A stretch of DNA of 64,000 bases, from positions 1-64,000 of the forward strand of contig NZ_QHLJ01000007.1 in the NCBI RefSeq assembly GCF_006864365.1, read 5' to 3'. A model generated the notes under the pieces. That model ran no database searches. It saw nothing but the letters and a program-made list of their open reading frames with translations, and was not told where the DNA came from. This document shows positions 59,811-64,000 of the stretch, one piece after another (within the stretch, counting starts at the first letter, position 1; each line of letters opens with the position of its first letter). The DNA comes from Campylobacter sp. MIT 99-7217. Lineage in GTDB: Bacteria; Campylobacterota; Campylobacteria; Campylobacterales; Campylobacteraceae. The position numbers were made by a program, and so were the translations under genes.

Positions 59811-60431
59811 ATGCAAGGCTTTATTTTACATACGCAAAAAGTAAAAGATGAGGATTTGATCGTTTTTGTACTAGAAAAAAATGCCTTATTAAAAACATAT
59901 CGTTTTTATGGCTTAAGACATTCTAGTATTTTAAATGGATATAAGATTGATTTTGCACTTGAAGAAAATATTTCTTTCTTACCTCGCCTAAAAGATGTTT
60001 TGCACCTAGGTTTTGCGTGGATACTAAAACGCGAAAAAATGATCATTTGGCAAGAATTTATCAAGCTTTTCTATCAGCATCTTAAAGATGTAGAAACGCT
60101 TGATAGTTTTTATTTCGAGCTTTTAGATGAATGTGCGAAGCGTTTTGAAAAACAAAATCCAAAACGCGTCATTCTTGATGCTTATGTAAGAATTTTAGAA
60201 TTTGAGGGGCGTTTGCATAAAGATCATATCTGTTTTGCCTGTGATGAAAAGATACAAGCTCAAACACTTCATCTTGTGCGAGCCTTTCTCCCAGCTCATG
60301 AAAACTGCGTTTTTAAGAGTATAGAGGTTGATACACAAAAACTTGAAAATTTTTATGAGAGTTTTAATTCTGGCATTTTTGATGATGAGGAAATCAACCA
60401 TTTATATAAGCTCATTAAAGAAGGTTTATAA
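59811..60431 (+). CDS. recO: Recombination mediator RecO
   Basis: 206 residues, the short Campylobacterota form. N-terminal OB-like domain (MQGFILHTQKVKDEDLIVFV) and a C-terminal part with the CFACDEKI cysteine pair. Loads RecA on SSB-coated DNA. Ends 1 base before the convergent pbpC stop. Assignment relies on overall pattern; family identity in this group is weak at sequence level. Confidence 0.83.
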   Translation: MQGFILHTQKVKDEDLIVFVLEKNALLKTYRFYGLRHSSILNGYKIDFALEENISFLPRLKDVLHLGFAWILKREKMIIWQEFIKLFYQHLKDVETLDSFYFELLDECAKRFEKQNPKRVILDAYVRILEFEGRLHKDHICFACDEKIQAQTLHLVRAFLPAHENCVFKSIEVDTQKLENFYESFNSGIFDDEEINHLYKLIKEGL

Positions 60432-60432
60432 A

Positions 60433-62709
60433 TTATTTTTCAATCCTAAATTTCACAAAATCATACTCCCCACTTTCAGATATAAGATAAAGTTCGTATT
60501 CATCAGCATTTAAATCCAAAATTTGACTTTTTTCGCTACCCTCATAAATAAGTCTTTGATTTAAATACCAAAAAACCTTTTCATTTTTTAAGTTAGCAAT
60601 TTTAATCAAAAGCCCCTTTTTAGAGTCAAAATCCTTAGCTTGCAAGATATTTAGCCCAGAACTTGGATAAAGAATTTGAAGATTTTTTTGATTTTTCACA
60701 TTTATTTTTTGCTCTTGCAAGAAATTTAAAGCATTTAAAGGCAAATCGAGCTTCAAATTTAGCTTAGCGTCCTTAAAATGGGGGTGCAAAGAGTTAATCT
60801 CCTCATTTTCATACATAAAAACCTTTTTTAAAAAAGGAGAAAATCTCAAAGGCTTTGCTTCTTTTGGATACAAAATTTCAGCAAAATCCCCACCAAGCTC
60901 CTCATCATAGCGGTAATGCGTTTTTGTTTCTACCCTTATCTTGATCAAATCCTCACTTTTTTCAAATTCCAAATCCGTATCCTCTAAAAGCCCCAAAAGC
61001 TCAAAAAGCAAATCCCCAGCTATACTCACCCCATATAAATTTGCATTTGCTTCTCCTGTGAAATTTCCCACCCAAACTCCAAGCGTGTATTTTGGCGTTG
61101 CTCCCATAGCCCAAGCATCTTTTCTACCATAACTTGTGCCTGTTTTATAAGAAATAATCTTTTCTTTTTTATTAAAATTTTCAAGTCCAACACGAGCAAG
61201 ATCTTTTAGGCTTTGAAGCGTTAAAAAGGCTGAAGCTTTGCTAAAAATTTGTCTTTGCTCGGTAAGATTTTCATCTCTTATATAAGAAATTTCACTCATT
61301 TTTCCATAATTTGCAAGGGCTAAATACAGCTTTGAAAGCTCTTCTAAGCTCAGTTCTTTTGTGCCTAAGATAAAAGAAAGTCCGTATTTTTTATAATCCT
61401 CATCTTCAAAGCCTAAAAAATCTTTGATTTTGAAAAAAAACTTCTCATAACCATAAGCTTGCAAAAGTGAGACAAAAGGCACATTTAAAGAGCGTCTCAA
61501 AGCTTCTTTAGCTGGGATAAGTCCGTAGTATTTTTTATTTGCATTTTGGGGGTTAAAATTTGAAAAAAAGGTCGGCACATCAAGCAAGATTGACTGAGGA
61601 GCTATCAAGCCCTCATCTATGCTTAACGCAAATAAAAAGGGCTTTAAGGTTGAACCCACGCTTCTTTTAGCCTTTATGCCATTAATCTGCCCTAAATTTA
61701 AAATATCATAAAAATCTTGCGAACCAACATAAGCTAAAGCTTTCTTGCTTTTTGTATCAAGCAAAAGCACGCTTAAGTTATGAATGCCCTTTTGCATAAG
61801 TTTTTGGCTAAATTCTTTTGCCTTGGCTTCAAATTTACTTTGTAAGTTTTTATCTATACTTGAGATGATGAACTTTTGCTTATCGTTTAAAAGCTCTAAG
61901 GCTAAATGAGGAGCTAGGTTTTTGCGAGGTTTAAAGCTTGGCAAATCCTCCCTTAAAGAAAGCTCAAACAAATCCTTTGAGATTAAGCCCTTTTCAAGCA
62001 TTTTACCCAAAAGCCTAGCTCTTTTTTCTTTAAGTAAAGTTTTATTTTTTTCAAGATTGATAAGCCCCGGATTATTTGGCAAAACAGCCAAAAGAGCAGC
62101 TTGGGCATTTGTTATATCATCTGGCTTTTTATCAAAATAAAACAACAAAGCTGCCTCATATCCCACTAAATTCCCTCCATAAGGTGCATTGCTAAGATAA
62201 AGGCTTAAAATTTCATCTTTGCTAAAATGATACTCTAAGGCAAAGGCTTTGATGATTTCGTGAAATTTATAAAAATAAGTGCGAGGATTTTTTTCATTAA
62301 GCTTGATAACCTGCATAGAAATGGTGCTTGCTCCACTTCTTTTAGCATAAAAAAGATTGTTTTTAAATGCCCTAAACAAGGCTAAAAAATCCACCCCAAA
62401 ATGTGAATAAAAATTTTTATCCTCATACAAAATCACAGCTTGTTTAAGTTTATCAGGGATTTTACTTGCTTTTAAATGCCACTGCTCATCATCATTTAAA
62501 AAAACACTTAAAATTTCTTCATTTCTATCAAGCATAAGTTTGCTATAACGAGCTTCGAAATTGTCCAAAAACTCATCTTTATCAAAGGAAAAAAAGACAA
62601 AGGCTACATACACAAAAAACAAAAGCCCTAAAAATCCTATAAATTTAAGAAATTTTAGAGCTTTGCGAGATAAAAATTTATTTTTCAACAACGACTTTTT
62701 TGCTTTCAC
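60433..62709 (-). CDS. pbpC: Penicillin-binding protein 1C
   Basis: 758 residues. Membrane helix (about 20-42); glycosyltransferase domain with catalytic Glu96 in EDKNFYSHFG and GASTISMQ (126-133); transpeptidase domain with STLK (Ser353/Lys356), SLN (407-409) and KTGTSYGRKDAWAMG (522-536); and a C-terminal PBP1C domain (about 640-758). It builds and cross-links peptidoglycan. A GTG is the likeliest start, with 32 bases overlapping the upstream alpha-2-macroglobulin gene. Confidence 0.93.
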   Translation of the reverse strand: MKAKKSLLKNKFLSRKALKFLKFIGFLGLLFFVYVAFVFFSFDKDEFLDNFEARYSKLMLDRNEEILSVFLNDDEQWHLKASKIPDKLKQAVILYEDKNFYSHFGVDFLALFRAFKNNLFYAKRSGASTISMQVIKLNEKNPRTYFYKFHEIIKAFALEYHFSKDEILSLYLSNAPYGGNLVGYEAALLFYFDKKPDDITNAQAALLAVLPNNPGLINLEKNKTLLKEKRARLLGKMLEKGLISKDLFELSLREDLPSFKPRKNLAPHLALELLNDKQKFIISSIDKNLQSKFEAKAKEFSQKLMQKGIHNLSVLLLDTKSKKALAYVGSQDFYDILNLGQINGIKAKRSVGSTLKPFLFALSIDEGLIAPQSILLDVPTFFSNFNPQNANKKYYGLIPAKEALRRSLNVPFVSLLQAYGYEKFFFKIKDFLGFEDEDYKKYGLSFILGTKELSLEELSKLYLALANYGKMSEISYIRDENLTEQRQIFSKASAFLTLQSLKDLARVGLENFNKKEKIISYKTGTSYGRKDAWAMGATPKYTLGVWVGNFTGEANANLYGVSIAGDLLFELLGLLEDTDLEFEKSEDLIKIRVETKTHYRYDEELGGDFAEILYPKEAKPLRFSPFLKKVFMYENEEINSLHPHFKDAKLNLKLDLPLNALNFLQEQKINVKNQKNLQILYPSSGLNILQAKDFDSKKGLLIKIANLKNEKVFWYLNQRLIYEGSEKSQILDLNADEYELYLISESGEYDFVKFRIEK

Positions 62710-64000
62710 TTAAAGCTTGGTAGCTATCATTATACATTGCCTCTGCGTAAGCTCCGGGCAGGGTATAAATTCCCGGTGTAACCGCACTTAGCTTCACATA
62801 AAAACTTGCCCCAACATCATCTGCTCCTGTCAAATGATCTAAAAACCACATGATCTTATCATCTCTAGCATCGACAAAATCAGCATAAGCTCTGAATTTT
62901 TTTACAAATTCAGGCTCTTGTTTATCTAAAAGCGTATGAGCAAGTTCCCAGCCACTTGGCAGGATCTGAGTAAGAGCTAGGTGATCAAAACTTGAACCAC
63001 TTTGATTATAAACCTTAATGAGCATGTAAAAACTCTGCCCGCTTTTTAACTTGCTCTCATCAATGACATTGCCCACCTCATCATAGAATTCTCTTTGTAT
63101 GCGAATGCCTTTTGAATAAGGCTTGGCTTGCTCTAGCTTAATCCCCTCAACACCAAAGCTTGCAAAAATATCTTTTTTCGTGCTTAAAACCGCCTTTGAC
63201 TCGTCAAATTCAAAAATTTGCAAATCCTTTTGATTTAAGCTAATGTTCTTTTGATCAAGCTTAAGCTCTGCTTGCATGTTAAGATCATTTTGAGCTTGGC
63301 CTAAATTTGCTCCAAAAGCTAGGGCATACAAGCCATAACCTATACTTTGTGTGGAAAGATAAGAATTTGCTTGCAAAGCAGAGCTTATTTCATCATAAAG
63401 CTTGTTGTTGGTTTTGCCATAAATGATTTTATAAGCATTTGAGATGATAGCCTTATCTCTAAGAGTTGAGCCATAGCTTAGGCTTTGGTATAAATTTGTG
63501 TTTGTCTCAGTACTTAGCGAGCTTGCGATTTTTAAAGCTATATCGTCTAATCCTGCAAGCTTGTATGCTGCTGCAAGTTGCCATTTGGAGAGATTATCAA
63601 GCTTATCAAGCTTTTCATAAAGTATATTCATAGCTGAAATATTCGCATTCTTAGCAAGGGCTAAAAGATATAAAGAATTTGCCTTTAGATAATAACCATA
63701 GCCCTCGTCTTTAAAATAAGTCTTATTGACAAAATTTTTCTCATATTCAAGCCATCTTTGATAAAGACCCTCAGGCACATAATAACCTGCATTTTTAGCA
63801 AGGATTAAAAACATTCCAGCATAATTTGTCCCCCAAATATGTGATGAGTTTCCTCCTTGCCAATACGCAAAACCTCCATCTGCGGTTTGAAAGCTTACAA
63901 AGCTTTGAATGGCTGCGTTGATATTATTAATCGCTTTTTGTTTATCAAATTTGGTGCTAAATTTATCCAAATAAAGCTGAGGAAGAACAGCTGAAGTGCT
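62678..64000 (-). CDS. Bacterial alpha-2-macroglobulin, C-terminal part (runs off the right edge)
   Basis: At least 440 residues at the C-terminus of a much larger gene; the frame stays open to base 64000 and no start is in the window. The readable start, TSAVLPQLYL, resembles the residues just after the CxEQ thioester region in YfhM-type proteins. It continues with the TED-type helical repeats (GGFAYWQGGNSSHIWGTNYAG) and a C-terminal MG domain with ILPSGWELAHTLL. Such proteins sit with PBP1C and are thought to trap proteases while PBP1C repairs the wall. Confidence 0.88.
   Translation of the reverse strand, partial: STSAVLPQLYLDKFSTKFDKQKAINNINAAIQSFVSFQTADGGFAYWQGGNSSHIWGTNYAGMFLILAKNAGYYVPEGLYQRWLEYEKNFVNKTYFKDEGYGYYLKANSLYLLALAKNANISAMNILYEKLDKLDNLSKWQLAAAYKLAGLDDIALKIASSLSTETNTNLYQSLSYGSTLRDKAIISNAYKIIYGKTNNKLYDEISSALQANSYLSTQSIGYGLYALAFGANLGQAQNDLNMQAELKLDQKNISLNQKDLQIFEFDESKAVLSTKKDIFASFGVEGIKLEQAKPYSKGIRIQREFYDEVGNVIDESKLKSGQSFYMLIKVYNQSGSSFDHLALTQILPSGWELAHTLLDKQEPEFVKKFRAYADFVDARDDKIMWFLDHLTGADDVGASFYVKLSAVTPGIYTLPGAYAEAMYNDSYQALSESKKVVVEK

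Noticed and set aside
63968-63970. TTG at 63970 as start of the alpha-2-macroglobulin
   Set aside because: The frame continues open to the window edge with family-like sequence (TSAVLPQLYL), so this is an internal leucine codon and the gene is cut by the window.

Overview
The window looks like a chromosomal segment of a Campylobacter species in or near the C. jejuni/coli/upsaliensis/lari group. The evidence is AT-rich DNA with very tight gene packing, a Campylobacter-type 16S rRNA gene, proteins with the Campylobacter domain layouts, and several blocks in which, from memory, gene order matches C. jejuni (argS-tatA-gmk-acidic protein-fliR-ABC ATPase-tsf-rpsB, petABC, fabZ-lpxA-clpX-mreB-mreC, murD-mraY). 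These blocks are shuffled relative to C. jejuni, so this is probably a different species or a rearranged genome. No CRISPR array, prophage or insertion sequence was seen.

Layout. 1-2382: the left end of an rRNA operon on the minus strand (tRNA-Ile, tRNA-Ala, 16S, leader, promoter), repeated with no difference noticed at 18929-21310. The second copy has no 23S or 5S gene downstream. 2.5-11 kb: comEA, then a minus-strand housekeeping and flagellar run (argS, tatA, gmk, a large acidic receiver-like protein with an internal duplication, fliR, a LolD-like ATPase, tsf, rpsB). 11-14 kb: the cytochrome bc1 complex petABC. 14-18.6 kb: a phase-variable hydrolase-like gene with a nine-base G tract, then a TorA-type TMAO/DMSO reductase with its monohaem cytochrome. 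21-29 kb: aldo/keto reductase, tandem nhaA antiporters, an NlpC/P60 lipoprotein, murI, and a two-subunit gluconate dehydrogenase. 29-32 kb: rsmE, a membrane protein, a cytochrome c lipoprotein, queD, queE. 32-36.6 kb: fabZ-lpxA-clpX-mreB-mreC. 36.6-44 kb: a chemoreceptor, an orphan pseudopilin, a membrane glycosyltransferase, moaA, two small conserved genes, a UbiA/MqnP prenyltransferase, miaA and a candidate small RNA. 44.5-50 kb: rpmE, rsmI, a SpoU methyltransferase, a RodZ-like protein, a periplasmic protein, murD, mraY. 50.4-57 kb: an apparently Fur-controlled ABC importer with two paralogous binding proteins, followed by a pseudoazurin-like cupredoxin, an ATP-grasp enzyme and a FUSC-family membrane protein. 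57-59.7 kb: rplU-rpmA, then a two-gene restriction-modification cassette. 59.8-64 kb: recO, pbpC (PBP1C) and the C-terminal part of a bacterial alpha-2-macroglobulin that runs off the right edge.

How the parts work together. Much of the window serves periplasmic respiration: the Rieske protein, the TMAO reductase and the gluconate dehydrogenase small subunit carry twin-arginine signals and tatA is in the same window; moaA supplies the molybdenum cofactor needed by the reductase; the prenyltransferase fits menaquinone synthesis for bc1. Envelope growth is the second theme (murI, murD, mraY, mreBC, a RodZ-like protein, lpxA, PBP1C).

The points most worth a second look are the 16S-only rRNA copy with intact processing stems, the Fur-controlled importer/cupredoxin/ATP-grasp/FUSC cluster, the restriction-modification insertion after rpmA, the G tract near the end of the hydrolase-like gene, the internally duplicated acidic receiver-like protein, and a candidate small RNA downstream of miaA. 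All assignments come from reading the sequence and recall of families; no database search was run.
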